Source: Branchiostoma floridae (taxonomy: Eukaryota; Chordata; Leptocardii; Amphioxiformes; Branchiostomatidae). From it: DNA of 64,000 nt. Below the pieces are notes generated by a model, which had not been told where the DNA came from, ran no database searches, and was given only the letters and a program-made list of their open reading frames with translations. This document shows positions 46,934 through 58,187 of this stretch, piece by piece (within the stretch, counting starts at the first letter, position 1; each line of letters opens with the position of its first letter). Made by a program: the position numbers and the translations under genes. The stretch is taken from contig NC_049986.1 of the NCBI RefSeq assembly GCF_000003815.2, positions 11,325,354 through 11,389,353 on the forward strand. Reading direction: 5' to 3'.

Positions 46934-48708
46934 ATGGCTATGGATACACCACAAGCAGAAATAACGGACGCACAGAGGTTTGAAACTTGGTGCAGTGACG
47001 CCAGCCTGTCCGACAGTACCATCTCTGTACTCAAGAAGGAAGGGTTAGACGACCTAAAGATTCTTAAGCTACTGCCTGCTTCCGAGATTAGCGACCTGGG
47101 TATCACAAAGGGCCAGGCACTGCTGCTTAGGACAGCTTTGAAACGGCTCGCTGTTGAAGATTATGATGAAGCTTCTTTCACATATAGCGGATACAGCCCT
47201 GGACAAGTGGTAAGTATGCAGCGTTATCTTTTGTCGGCTCTTTGATCTATCACGCTCTGTAAGAAAATGCCGTTTTCGGAGTTAAAGAAATGTCAGTTTT
47301 GGTACTTGATAAAACGTCATATTGTATTTGTAAATAATTTCATCAGGTTGGTAAATACTCATAAAGTAAAGTTCCTCCAACACAACCAAAATAGTACTCA
47401 CTACCAACGTTTCGGTGTCTATCAGACACCATCATCGGGGTGAGAATGGCTAGCTGGATCTACTTCTCACTGCTACTTATAGTCGGCGTAGGAGGGGGAT
47501 ACAGACTGAGTCACGTTTGGGACGGCTCACTGCTGCAGCGCCACCTACATCGGCTATACGTAGCAGTGAGAAGCAGCCATTCTACCCTGATGATGGTTTC
47601 TAATAGACACCGAAACGTTGGAAGTAAGTAAGTGTTTTGGTTGAGTTGGAAGAGCTTTACTTTATACTTACGTTCAGCTCGCAGATGGAAGTGAACTTCG
47701 CAGACGAAACAAACAAGATGACACGGACGGCACTTCACTACTAGAACTGCCTGCCACCGCGTCCAAACGCAAACATCAGCTACGAGACCTCAACTCTTTC
47801 ACGCAACGCAAAACTGTGACGCAAGGCCTCATGGACATGGCCATGATGTCAGCCAACTGTTCACAGGTATCACCATGCTCAGATAAGTTTGTTTCTTTTT
47901 TCCCTTCTTTGTTCTTGTTCTTTGTCTTGCATTCATACTTCCTTTCTTTTTCTTCATGGACTTTATTTCAACCACTTCCATGTTTCCATGTTTCATGGAG
48001 AGAAGAAAACGAAATTGCACCACCAGATTCTACCATGAAACAGAATTCAGCTAGACTAATAAAACATTTTGCATCCCCCCCCCCCCCCAGGTTGCTGTGG
48101 TATTGAGAGGCGCAATGGAAGCCGGGAAGTTTGACGGTTATCATATCTTCCTTCTGATGCTGCTGTCCCTGTCCATGGTGTTACAACTGGCCGTCGCCAT
48201 TTTGTTATTCCTCAAGTCACAAGTACGCACATATATAATTTTTACCAAATGTAGATAGAAAATGGCAAGATGGACGATAACAAAACTGAAAACAAATAGC
48301 GAGTTCATGACTTGGTTTACATACAAAAAGATTGTATCTTAATATTTTCGAACTGGAGTCTTTTGTCACCTATCGTAAGTTTCCTGCATACAAAGTAATG
48401 CCATGTCATCATGTAAGAACTACTTTCCATTATTTTGTCCTGTGACTCTAAATTGTGTCTACCCCATTTGTTTGCACAACATCTAGTGTTTTTTCTACAA
48501 ATTAGTCTTGAAAACACTCCGTACCTTTTCTGTCACCCGTGACCCATATTTTCTACTGATATAGGTGAACGTCGAGGAGGCTGATGACGACGATGATGAC
48601 GATGAGCCTAACAGTAATTTGGCCCACAAGTACAACAACTGGGCAATGTCGCTCACTCTGGTCATCATGGCCGACAACGTGCTGATATCTAGTCTGGGGA
48701 TAAAGTAG
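46934..48708 (+). CDS. Ninjurin C: SAM-like domain fused to ninjurin, 4 exons
   Basis: Exons 46934-47209, 47678-47866, 48091-48222 and 48565-48708, all phase 0, give 246 aa. Residues about 14-73 form a helical SAM-like domain: FETWCSDASLSDSTISVLKK, then GLDDLKILKLLPASEISDLG and ITKGQALLLRTALKRL. The W, L, DL, LG.T and LL..AL spacing fits SAM. A basic linker leads to the ninjurin part, with amphipathic segment TVTQGLMDMAMMSANCSQ, helix one LLMLLSLSMVLQLAVAILLF, an acidic run EEADDDDDDE, then AHKYNNWAMSLTLVIMADNV. Lys137 and Asp145 match human NINJ1 Lys45 and Asp53, so the assembly pair is kept. A typical ninjurin is 140-170 aa; the extra length is the SAM-like exon. SAM domains often form polymers; the combined function is inferred. 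The acceptor before 48091 has a 14-C tract. Confidence 0.88.
47395..47440 (-). ncRNA. Hammerhead-like motif, left arm (degenerate)
   Basis: The inverted partner of the motif at 47580-47632. Stem II, GGTGTCT-GAT-AGACACC, is perfect and GAAAC follows, but the conserved core before it is not fully kept. Confidence 0.4.
47580..47632 (+). ncRNA. Hammerhead-ribozyme-like motif, right arm
   Basis: CTGATGA (47587-47593) is followed by a hairpin GGTTTCT-AAT-AGACACC with one mismatch, then GAAAC (47612-47616), then a very short potential stem III (AC..GT) with A at the expected cleavage position. This is the core order of type I hammerheads known from Penelope-like terminal repeats. Stem I is weak here, so activity is uncertain. 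Confidence 0.5.
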
Positions 48709-49406
48709 TCCGCCCAGAAAACGACTCAACTATATAGTCCGAGTAACATCTGGGACAATAACATGACATTGAATTAAACATCTCAATCTACGATGTACTC
48801 AACAGTTGCGAAAATTAGAATGTTCTACGTAAAAAGTTTGAAAAACAGTAGTAAGGTAACTCATCCGTTTTTCAAAAATAAGCTAGATCACTTTTGTGTG
48901 TGCGGGTGCACGAGTGTATTTCCAGAATATTTGAACAGGCCGTGGAAAATACGTATGTTAAAGTGACGGTAAAAAAACATTCCTCAGTTACAGCATTTTA
49001 CGTACATACTGTTCTCGACGTGTGTGAGACAACAGATATCTAGACCGTCGAAGATGTTAAGTTTGGATAAAGAGATCTTTTGTAACGTATGATAAAGCAA
49101 TGTATGCATTAGGTATGGCTAATTAATCAATAATTGGATACATTCAGGTACATGAATACTCTCTTCTCGCTATAAACATTCATTCATTTAGACCTTAAAT
49201 GTACAGTAATGGTCGTTCATTCATTTATCCTCCCCTGTATCCGGATCCTCTCTCCAACAATGCCTTAAATCACACCCTGACATTGTTCCAATGTCAATGA
49301 CTCGACCTCCGACTCCGTCAAGTTACCCAGAATCCAAAGGGTGTCAGCCATCTTGCCGCTCATCAGGACAGTTTGGCTTTGATGGACTGAAAGACACCAG
49401 ACAAAC

Positions 49407-52227
49407 ATGGCGGAACATTGGGGAACACTCAAGGGCTGGGTCCACGAGAACTTCGTCGACGTAAGCTAGCTAATGTTTTCTGTGTAAGCATGCATCAAAG
49501 CGTATAGAAAACAATTTTAAGTCAAGAGGGTGTGATGGGGTATATGGTTTCGTCTCGAAAAAGTCAGATATTTCATTATCATTCTTTAGGAAATATCCTT
49601 ATGCAATTGTGATGATCTTAATGATGCCACTTTTTACAAATGCCACCAAGTGCAATGAATTGAAGACTTAAATTACCGTAAGGATTTGTACAATTTTCCA
49701 AAAGGATCGTGCCTACGTGAACATGTACCGGTATTCGTCAGAAGTATCTCAAGATTCAAACAATTACAAAACAAAAAGTCTAATTGTTTTCATATTTCAA
49801 GATCAAAACATTTCATGGCTATTGATAATTGGGCATGGAAAAAGCATTATGACGTGGCAATTCGAAAACCCCTATCAACACCCTCATCTAAATGAGGACC
49901 ATCTCAGATGGCTGCGGCAATAAATAGGTCTCTGAGACACAGTTATGTTGGGCTGTCAGTTTAGTGCGCAATGTAGCACCAATGTTCGTAACTTAATATC
50001 CATGCAGGGACAAAATGACGCCGTCGTCTGCGTGATATTTGAATGTTATATGCTGTAAAATTGATTAAATGGTCGTCATCATCCAATTTGGGAAGTTTGG
50101 AGGAACATATTTAGCGAAATTAATTAATTAATCACTTGAAGGTTCGCGTCGTAGGTACACCAGATATAAAAGTGAATTTGCTGTGTGTCACACGGTTGCC
50201 AGTTGATACCTATTTTTAGGAAGGGGGAGTGACCTGTTTCTAACGTAAAGTAACGTATACGATTGTGTGAACTAGAGGTTTGTGGTGAGGGAAAGGATAT
50301 ATATATTGATAAATTGACAAATAAATGCCAAAGTCCTTCGATGCCAATGTCACTGCATGGAAACGCTCTCCCCTACATTGTCATTGTAGTTTCATAAACA
50401 TTATAAAGCCATTTATCTATTAGAATCGCTAAGATCACTAGCAGTTCGTTCTTTAGAGTGTTCTGTATTTCATACTCAAACCGTATACCTTCTGATAAGT
50501 TCTTCTAGCAAATGTACAAAACACATAGATGAATAGATGACTTAATTTTGATTAAGAACTTGATGGTTTGACAGCCCAGTAATGAATTGATCGATTGCCA
50601 TGATCATTGCAACCAATTGCTTATTAGCCGGAGATGTCCGATGAGTCGACGGTACGCAGAAGGAAGTTGGCCAGAGCGGAATCCCTGGCCAGGCCGGTGA
50701 GAAGGGTGGAACCAGTTCGGAAGGAAGAGGATGAGGACAATAAGGAGGAAGAGGAAAAAGAAATACCCAAAACACCTGGCGAGGTGAGTCTGTACTTACG
50801 TTGTTCCAACAAATTATAAACAATAGCTTTGTTTTCATGGGTATAGGTATTCACATTGATTTGTCATTACATACATCGTAAAATCGGTTAGCAGAAACAA
50901 TGTCGATGAGCCACAAACATCGACTTCAATTAATTTAAGCGGTATACTTATCCGTGTGCAACTTTAGTGAGTAAAGATCATGTCCTGTCATCATGCACTG
51001 CCATTATGACAGTAACATTAATATTTATCAACATTTTCCGTCACAGCTAGCAATGATGCCAGTACACCAGCAGCTTCGGGACATGAACAAGTTCACAGCG
51101 AGGAAAACCATGGCCCAAGGTTTCCTGGATATGGCACTACTGTCAGCGAACGCATCTCAGGTAATAAACACAAGCAAAGCTTTGGAGATGCTTTTACAAA
51201 AATTGCTGTCGAAAACACTGTTATTGGTGGAGTCGGTGACAAATAAACAGTTCACTACAGGCTACTACATGTACATAATCTCAAATTTGCAAGCAGATTC
51301 ACCTGTGGCATAAGTCTAAGACAGTATCAAAAGCCGGCCAAGCAGTGTCCATTAGCCATCGGGACCGGCTTTTGATACTGTCTTATGTCACCGGTAGACC
51401 TTTGAGATCAGCCACTACAATGATATGAACTGTTGTTTGGTCGCAGATGAAGTACGTGCTCCAAGTTGGTCCTGTGTCCATCATGTACTACTTCCTCCTG
51501 TTCTTCCTGACCATCTCCGTACTGCTGCAGCTGGCAGTGGCCATGCTGCTACTGCTCAAAACACAGGTCAGTCTCTGATCTGTATACTAGCTTCACATTG
51601 GCAGAAAGGTCTTCTCGTTCTGTTGTAAATGCCCTGGCACCACATCTTGAATCCTTTGGCATGACCTTTCCTCTCGCGGTGGCGGTAACTAACATATAGA
51701 ACATTTAAAACGTTCTGTCCGAAAAGCCTTTAGTCAGTCCGTTCTCAAGTTGAAATGACCCGACGTCCAAGTCAAGTATCCTGACACAACGTTTGACGTC
51801 AACAACGAGTCAAAACCGGCCTCGGCCATTTCAACTTGAGGCTTATTGGTAAGAGCATTTTTTTTTGTGTACGGGTAAATCGTTTTAATGTCATTAACTT
51901 TTTGTTTGCATGTCTCAAAGACTCAGTTTTTATTCGTATTCATCGATGTAAAAGACTAATACCATTATTGAACTTTGAAAGGGCACTTCACTTTTAAGAT
52001 GTGGGGAAATATTGTTCATGACCTAAGCCATTACTTGTTGATTGTCACTCCAAAAGTTTACCGAAGCCGAAGAGACGGACGACGAGGAAAATCTCCGCAA
52101 CAGCAAGAAGATGCACCTGCTGAACAACTGGATCACCGCCCTGGTCATCGTCACCATGGTGGTCAATGTGTTTATCACGGCGTTCGGCATATCTCCGGCC
52201 GGACCTCCTGCCGCTGCCGCTTCGTAA
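49407..52227 (+). CDS. NINJ: Ninjurin D, complete, 5 exons, closest to vertebrate NINJ1
   Basis: Exons 49407-49460, 50628-50783, 51047-51160, 51447-51566 and 52057-52227, all phase 0, give 204 aa. A second start at 50634 in exon 2 would give 184 aa; both are plausible. The N-terminal region is basic then acidic (ARPVRRVEPVRK; EEDEDNKEEEEKE). The core aligns with human NINJ1 without gaps: RKTMAQGFLDMALLSANASQ, helix LLFFLTISVLLQLAVAMLLL, and NNWITALVIVTMVVNVFITA followed by FG. Lys90 and Asp98 match human Lys45 and Asp53. It is the best candidate for a lytic, NINJ1-like function. A 3' UTR of about 1.1 kb ends near the AATAAA at 53322. Confidence 0.94.
51317..51385. repeat. Perfect 21-bp inverted repeat in ninjurin D intron 3
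   Basis: Arms TAAGACAGTATCAAAAGCCG(G) at 51317-51337 and its exact complement at 51365-51385, with a 27-bp loop. Confidence 0.9.
51744..51840. repeat. Inverted repeat in ninjurin D intron 4
   Basis: CTCAAGTTGAAATGACC (51744-51760) pairs with GGCCATTTCAACTTGAG (51824-51840), one mismatch. The spacer holds ACGTC-containing words in both directions. Probably a small MITE. Confidence 0.75.
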
Positions 52228-53321
52228 AGTCCACGGATCCAGCATATTCAACCAGCTAGCTGCAGGAACTTCTCTTCAAACCAGTAAGCCTACTGGTGTT
52301 GCCGACGATGCAGTCAGATCTTTACAAAGCTTATGATACATTTTCAACAATCAATGAAGAAAATAAGTTGTCTCATTGTGGTTGAAGATCAGCTTCATTA
52401 CTTGCAAGGCAATAGACCTGTTAACGGTTGAAAAGCAGACGAAAGTAGACATACCCTAATTCCCTAATCACATACATGTATGGTCATTTTCAGCGATAAC
52501 AATAGATAAAGATTGGTTGACATGTAGTAAGCTTAAGTAATGAGATAGCAACACAACAAACCAAATAAATGCAGAGTTGTGCACGCAGTATATCATTTGA
52601 GGGAAGCTGTATGATGTGTATGCAAAGAGTGGTTGAACTCTAGAACTGTTCGTGCAATTCTAAATATGGAGTGTTCATGAGTGTAATGACAATCTTAACG
52701 CTTTAGAAAAAGCAGTGAGTTAAGGGTTTTTCTGGTTGATAAAACTGCAGGAAGTCGCGACTGTATATATTCTAGGATTGAAAAAGCATGATATAAGATT
52801 ATTTTTTTATAATCTATTACACTATTGTCACTTTTGGCACGCTTTTGTACATGTTTCATCTAAGTTCGTCACTAGGACTTGAGATGAAGTTGAAATTAGA
52901 ATTATTGTAATGAAACCCATGGAACCGACTGTCCATATCCGTGAATGTCGAATTGAATGTTGATATACTTCTATTCTAGATCTGTAAATGACAGAATATG
53001 ATGTATCACCATGATATATATATTCACCACTATTGCTGCTGAGTAGAAGTGCATACAGCTGCAGTTATGGAATATCAATATTCCGTGAGCACTATATTCC
53101 TAGTATTGTACTTGTGTTTTGCACAATGTGAATACATGTTCTGTTCTTTACCGAATGTGATATGTTTTCTTCACTGCTAATTACCTGAATGCTACTGAAC
53201 TGTCTGTCAGCGTAGTAATTTACAAAATTTATGACCTTACATAAATAATGTCACACCGGCCCCTGTCAGGCTAATGGTAGACTATCTCATACATGTAACC
53301 CGGTGAAGATAAGCTAATTTT

Positions 53322-53327
53322 AATAAA
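53322..53327 (+). terminator. Poly(A) signal of ninjurin D
   Basis: AATAAA about 1.1 kb after the ninjurin D stop, the first good signal in a region without open frames. It faces a minus-strand signal at 53371. Confidence 0.6.
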
Positions 53328-53370
53328 ATATAAAACAGTATGCTGATTAGACTTTCCCAAAGACATAACC

Positions 53371-53376
53371 TTTATT
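53371..53376 (-). terminator. Poly(A) signal of the convergent minus-strand gene
   Basis: AATAAA on the minus strand (TTTATT here), about 2.45 kb after the stop at 55825. The region between shows no coding exon and would be 3' UTR. Confidence 0.5.
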
Positions 53377-55824
53377 TCCATTGCATGGCTTGTCACCTAC
53401 TACAACCCACATCCTACAGGGAGAGCTGAGAGAGGACCACTCTTGGTGATCCTGCATTAATGGGTTACACTTCAAGGACAAAGTCGGAGCCACACATCCA
53501 TGTCAAGCGAAGTATGACAACACTTTTCTAAAGAGTTAAATGAGCACTTTTCCTGTTTCACATAACTTATGCTCATTACAGAAGAACACTGGAAGTATTT
53601 CTAGGTCACACATAATAGGTTCAATGGATACAATCATCCATAGTCATAGACTCTTACTCTGGTGCAAAGTGAAAAAAAACTCCTGTTGCAAAAGCTGTTT
53701 TGTACTACCTCCATGTACATTGTATATGAGCTTTCTTGTTTCTGGGTACACAGTATCTAAACTGCTGTTTGTGGAGTATGTTTTCAAAGGGTTCACATCT
53801 GCTAATGAGTATGGATTGCAACTTCACGATTGCTTGTATGTACAGATAGAGATCTGGGAAGATGTCATCCACAAAATCAACCTTGGTTGGCCTTATTTTC
53901 TGGCCTGTCAATTGTGTAGACTAAGATACAATTAAACAGGTTGGAATTTGATGAGTTTCATGGGTGGTGCCCTTGATGGCTTGTACCATGGCAGGGGACA
54001 TGCCAGGCAAAACCTTTAGTTCTATTCCATCCTTGGGGTGGATAAATGGTAGGGGTGTTTTTTTTTTCTTAGACTGGTCTGAAAAAAATGGACTTTAAAA
54101 ACAGTTTGGACCAATTAGTACATGAATATAACATATTGGTGGGTGGCCACACATTTTTGTGCTTACCAGTCAAACAGCAAAGTAGAATTTACAGTCATTT
54201 CTAGAAAGTTTCTACAGCGAAACGTACAGAAGCAGTCTTATTTTCATGAAGTAAGGATTTTAAAACACCGGCGTGTGTCTGATACTCCATCAAACAAATT
54301 TAGTGAAAAGTTTTGAGTATTCCCAGACCATCAGGTTCAGGTTCGGCCCGGAACCTGATCCTCTGGACCTGAACTAAATCTGTGCCTGAAATTTTTGTAC
54401 TGGTACCCACCCCTAATATAGAGGGTCGTATCAGCCACCTAACTGCTGCATACTATTACTAGTATTAGGAGGGCCTGCTGCTGTGTCTTAATACAAGAGT
54501 CCAGCATGGTGACAACTGGGATACCACCTGAGTCTTACATGTACCTCTCCTCTACAACTAAAACAATAACTAATTCTTACCTCCTTTAACTGACTGGTAT
54601 GGGTTAACACTTATACATCCCTCTGTTCATTGAAAATGTCATTTTTATACTAGATTTGAATGGAATCCCACAGTGACAATGGCTACACACCATGTCACGT
54701 GATCAGGATTTTGAGGAGGTAAACATGCTTGCATACTGTCAATGTGGTGCACTGTAATGCCTGTGCCTGTACACACAAGACTGCTTCTACCAAAGCAAAC
54801 AACCATAGTGTGCTATATCATGCAGTATCACTATATTCATCTAAGTTTCACAAACATAAATTATACATAAATTGTAGCTGTACAACTATAGTACTAATGA
54901 CTTGGAAATTTGCCTATGCTATACTGATGCTACATGAGGTCAAGATCCTTGTACTACTGTAACAGTATATCAGCAAACTTTCTAAGTCCAGGTGGAGGAC
55001 TGTGTCACAGTATGCCACTGAAGTAGACACCACAACATTCGTACATATATAAAGTTATGTCAACTCTGTGCAAAGACGTCAAACAGCCAAGAAAAGCTCC
55101 TCTTCCTCATTAAATGAAGTGCCTCCTCTGCATTGTTTGATTTGCAAAAGCTTGAAGTACCTCTTCCAAACACAGGGCAGCAACACCCACATTTTGTAGA
55201 GCACACAAGCAAAGGAGTAGGAATCAGTTCATAACACCAGAACTGAGAGTGTTGATGATCAAATATCACAAGCTAAAACTTACCACCCTTAGGCGCCTTA
55301 CCAAACAGTTTGCGATGTTTCTTTCTCGCTCAGCAATACATGTACCTTACGCCAGCACTTTCCTTAGCAAAGCCTCATGTTTGCAGGGTCATTGCATGAC
55401 ATATCACTTCTCTGCTTTGATAGACACTATGAGAACATACTTTTATAATCTCAGCCCTGTGTAGACTTTAACTTTACCCTCAGGCCATTGGGCAGCATTT
55501 TCTTAGCCCATTCAAGCAGCCACCGCACCGGCACTCATACCCCTTCAGTGCTGCTATGCTAGAACTGGCACCAGGTGCTTTTTTTTACTCTAGACATGGC
55601 TGAATCATGAAGAGATGGAGCATCTACTAGGTCATATGCCCTATGTGAAAGCTTTTCCCCAGGACCCCGACTGGTCCTTCTACAGGGCGATGCTCCTGGC
55701 CTGCTACCAACACACACACGCTGGCAAACGCTTGCTTTTTTCATCCAAGTTGGACACACATCGTGACCGGTGGTCCATCTGAGTGTGGTTGGGACGTAGT
55801 TGAAGTTGTGGGTGAGACGTGGGC
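53377..55824 (-). other. Probable long 3' UTR of the minus-strand gene
   Basis: No supported coding exon on either strand. Mixed AT-rich sequence with no recognised element. Assignment as 3' UTR rests only on the downstream poly(A) signal. Confidence 0.4.
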
Positions 55825-58187
55825 TCAGGGTGGGGTGTTGTCTCGCTGTTGTTTCTGCTGCTGCAGGAGCTGCTCCAGGGCTGACTGACCCGAGCTGGCA
55901 GGGGTGCTGGACCAGATAGACTGATGCCAAGTGAAGAGAAATAAGAATTACAGGGGGAGTTACTCTAATGGCAGATGTCAAGCCTATGTGAAACAGTCAA
56001 CGAGCTTTCACCACATTTCTTGATTTCAAGAAATTCACTGAATTTGAAAATAATCAGAGACCTGTGTGTATTTTTCATCTGAAAATCACCATCAAATTTA
56101 ACAGGCCTTGGAAACCTGTGAACATCAGCCATTCCCTAAAAATTGTGCCATAATGAAGAACGGTCTGAACCCCACTCATGTAACTGCCAAAAATGTTGTT
56201 AAGATCTTGTAGGCTCGTTGCCTTATCAATTTTATCGAGTGATGGGGATTTATGGTCGTACATGTAGCTTTACCTCCTACAGAGAAAAGACAATCTTGAT
56301 ACTTAAACTTCTCAATGCTACATAAATTTTGCAAATGTCAATTTATTCCTACAAACAAGAAAGCCTAAGTAGAATACTGCAGAAATAGTAATTGTAGGTC
56401 TGAACCTGTAGATCACTGGAGAAGTAGCCGGTGTTGCCAGTGTCTGTGGTGGATGTGGAGGGAGGGGGCCAGGAGCTGCCAGAACTGCTGAACCCCAGCC
56501 CTATGTTGGTCCCCAGCTGACTCAAGTGACTACTCTCTGTTCCTGAAACATCAAGCCCCAGATACAAAAAAATTAGAATCAGACACCGAAACACCTATTC
56601 AAACACGGGCTTGATCTATTCACAAAATTCTTCATTGGAGGTCCAGTAGGATTGGAATGACTCACACGTGGTAAGTGTAAGGAAAGCAAGAAAGGAGTTC
56701 TTCAGTATTGTAATAACTCAATTGTAATCATATTTTTGGTTGTAACATTTGACTAGTTACCCATTCTGTTGATTTGCATTTCAAAGTGTATTATTAGATC
56801 TTCATCAACAGAAATGCTGTTTCATTTTTATTCTTGCTGTGGCTGATTTCTTAATGATGATTTTGACATTAAGGCTAATTTCTGTACATCGAATCAAAGT
56901 GAATGGGGGATGGCCCAAGGAAAAGAAATTATTACTGTAGTTTTCTGGTGCATGTTTGTTGATTTTGATATTGGACTTTGTAGTGACTGTTTACATATTT
57001 CCATTCAAACAATAAACAGTAACGTTATTCATCCTGAAGAAGGCGGCAGTGGTCATTGAAAATCTGATCCGTGTACACCTTAGTGTTGGAAGAAGGTTTA
57101 ACATTACATTATGATTACTATCATCACATGTACAGATGAGCTTCCACAATGATAAACAAAACAAAGTCATCCTTACCTGGGAATGCTGACCCTTGGTACT
57201 GCCCTCTGCCCTGGTTGCTGAAGCTGCCCCTGTCCTGTGGATGACCGGAATCTGGTTGGTACCTGTCAGGAAACCCCTCCGCCTCCTGTGCCAGGTACTG
57301 GCTGCCCAGGTTCCCCTCCAGGTGTAAAGTGTCCCTGAAGGCCTGGGAGAAACTCGTCTCACTCGCCGAGGAGAAGGAGTCCGACAACAGGCTTGAGGAG
57401 TACAGGCCTGGAGAAGATGGAATCATTTTGATATCAGCATTTCAGGGTGCTCATTTTCATTTTCATCAAAGGTTCAACCATTGCTCATATATATCACTAT
57501 GATATTTTCCAATGGATAATACAAGTCTTAATGTTGAACAAGTGTAGCTCTTGCTACTGTAGTATTAACCTTTTCATTACAAACTAGTGACTAGTAAGAT
57601 GAACAAAAATCAGACCCGAAAAACTATTTCACAAGTACAATTTCTAAGAGGTGAAAACAGTTACCAGTACCTTTTTCTTCTGTTATTAGAAATCAGTTAC
57701 TAAATACATTGTCATTACCATTATGGGATGTTGAGAAATTGAAGGTTGTTTGGAATCTGACCTCTGTCCGTGAGGGACTGTCCAGTACTGCTGGTGATGG
57801 GAGTTGACCAGGAGGACTGGAAGAGGGAGTAAGACCCACTGCCTGTAGACTGGGGTGGGAGGAGACCAGGACTGTAGTCTGTGAACACAGCCTGCTCTGG
57901 GCCAGGGGAAGCCTCGGGACTGAAAAAGGAAAATATTTGATATTAACCAAGTTTACAAAACTTGCCCAGATCTATGGTCTTAGACATGTGAGGCCTACAC
58001 CTTAAATAAAAAGTATTTCCTTCCTTACTCCTTACTACATTTAATGATTAGTCCTTCCTTGTATTAGGCTTTGAAGACCTAGGGTGTCTTTCAAGAGGTA
58101 TAAGATGATAGTGTTGAATGGATCTTTGTCTTCTTACCGGGAATAGCCATCAAAGGATGATCCACTGGAGGTAACTGTTGACTTCCC
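55825..58187 (-). CDS. Unidentified Ser/Gly/Gln-rich protein, C-terminal five exons
   Basis: Exons 58187-58138, 57919-57762, 57407-57177, 56542-56406 and 55920-55825 join in phase at GT-AG borders and give 223 residues ending in a stop; the N-terminus is not certain. The sequence is low-complexity, rich in Ser, Gly, Gln and Pro, with aromatic residues spaced through it (SSSFDGY, FTDYSPGLLPP, SGSYSLFQSSW, GLYSSSLLSDSFSS, GNTGYFSSDLQSIWSS). It ends in a short helix-prone Gln-rich tail, SALEQLLQQQKQQRD. This looks like the disordered tail of a regulatory or RNA-associated protein, but no family was recognised. One start candidate is ATGGCGGCGAGCTCAAAACC at 59189, whose short exon would join in phase 0 through a weak donor (GTACCT). 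Upstream exons may instead lie beyond the window. Confidence 0.75.

Larger units (their letters stand above)
47351..47672. mobile_element. Penelope-like foldback remnant
   Basis: Arms 47351-47481 and 47554-47672 are inverted copies around a 70-bp centre. Both contain CCAACGTTTCGGTGTCTAT or its complement, a word typical of the terminal repeats of Penelope-like elements, plus AATGGCT and CTTCTCACTGCTAC. No coding region remains. It lies in intron 1 of ninjurin C, and its right arm ends 5 bp before exon 2. Confidence 0.75.

Noticed and set aside
53540-53935. Plus-strand open frame of 131 codons
   Set aside because: It lies in the probable 3' UTR of the convergent minus-strand gene, with no recognisable domain and no exon context.
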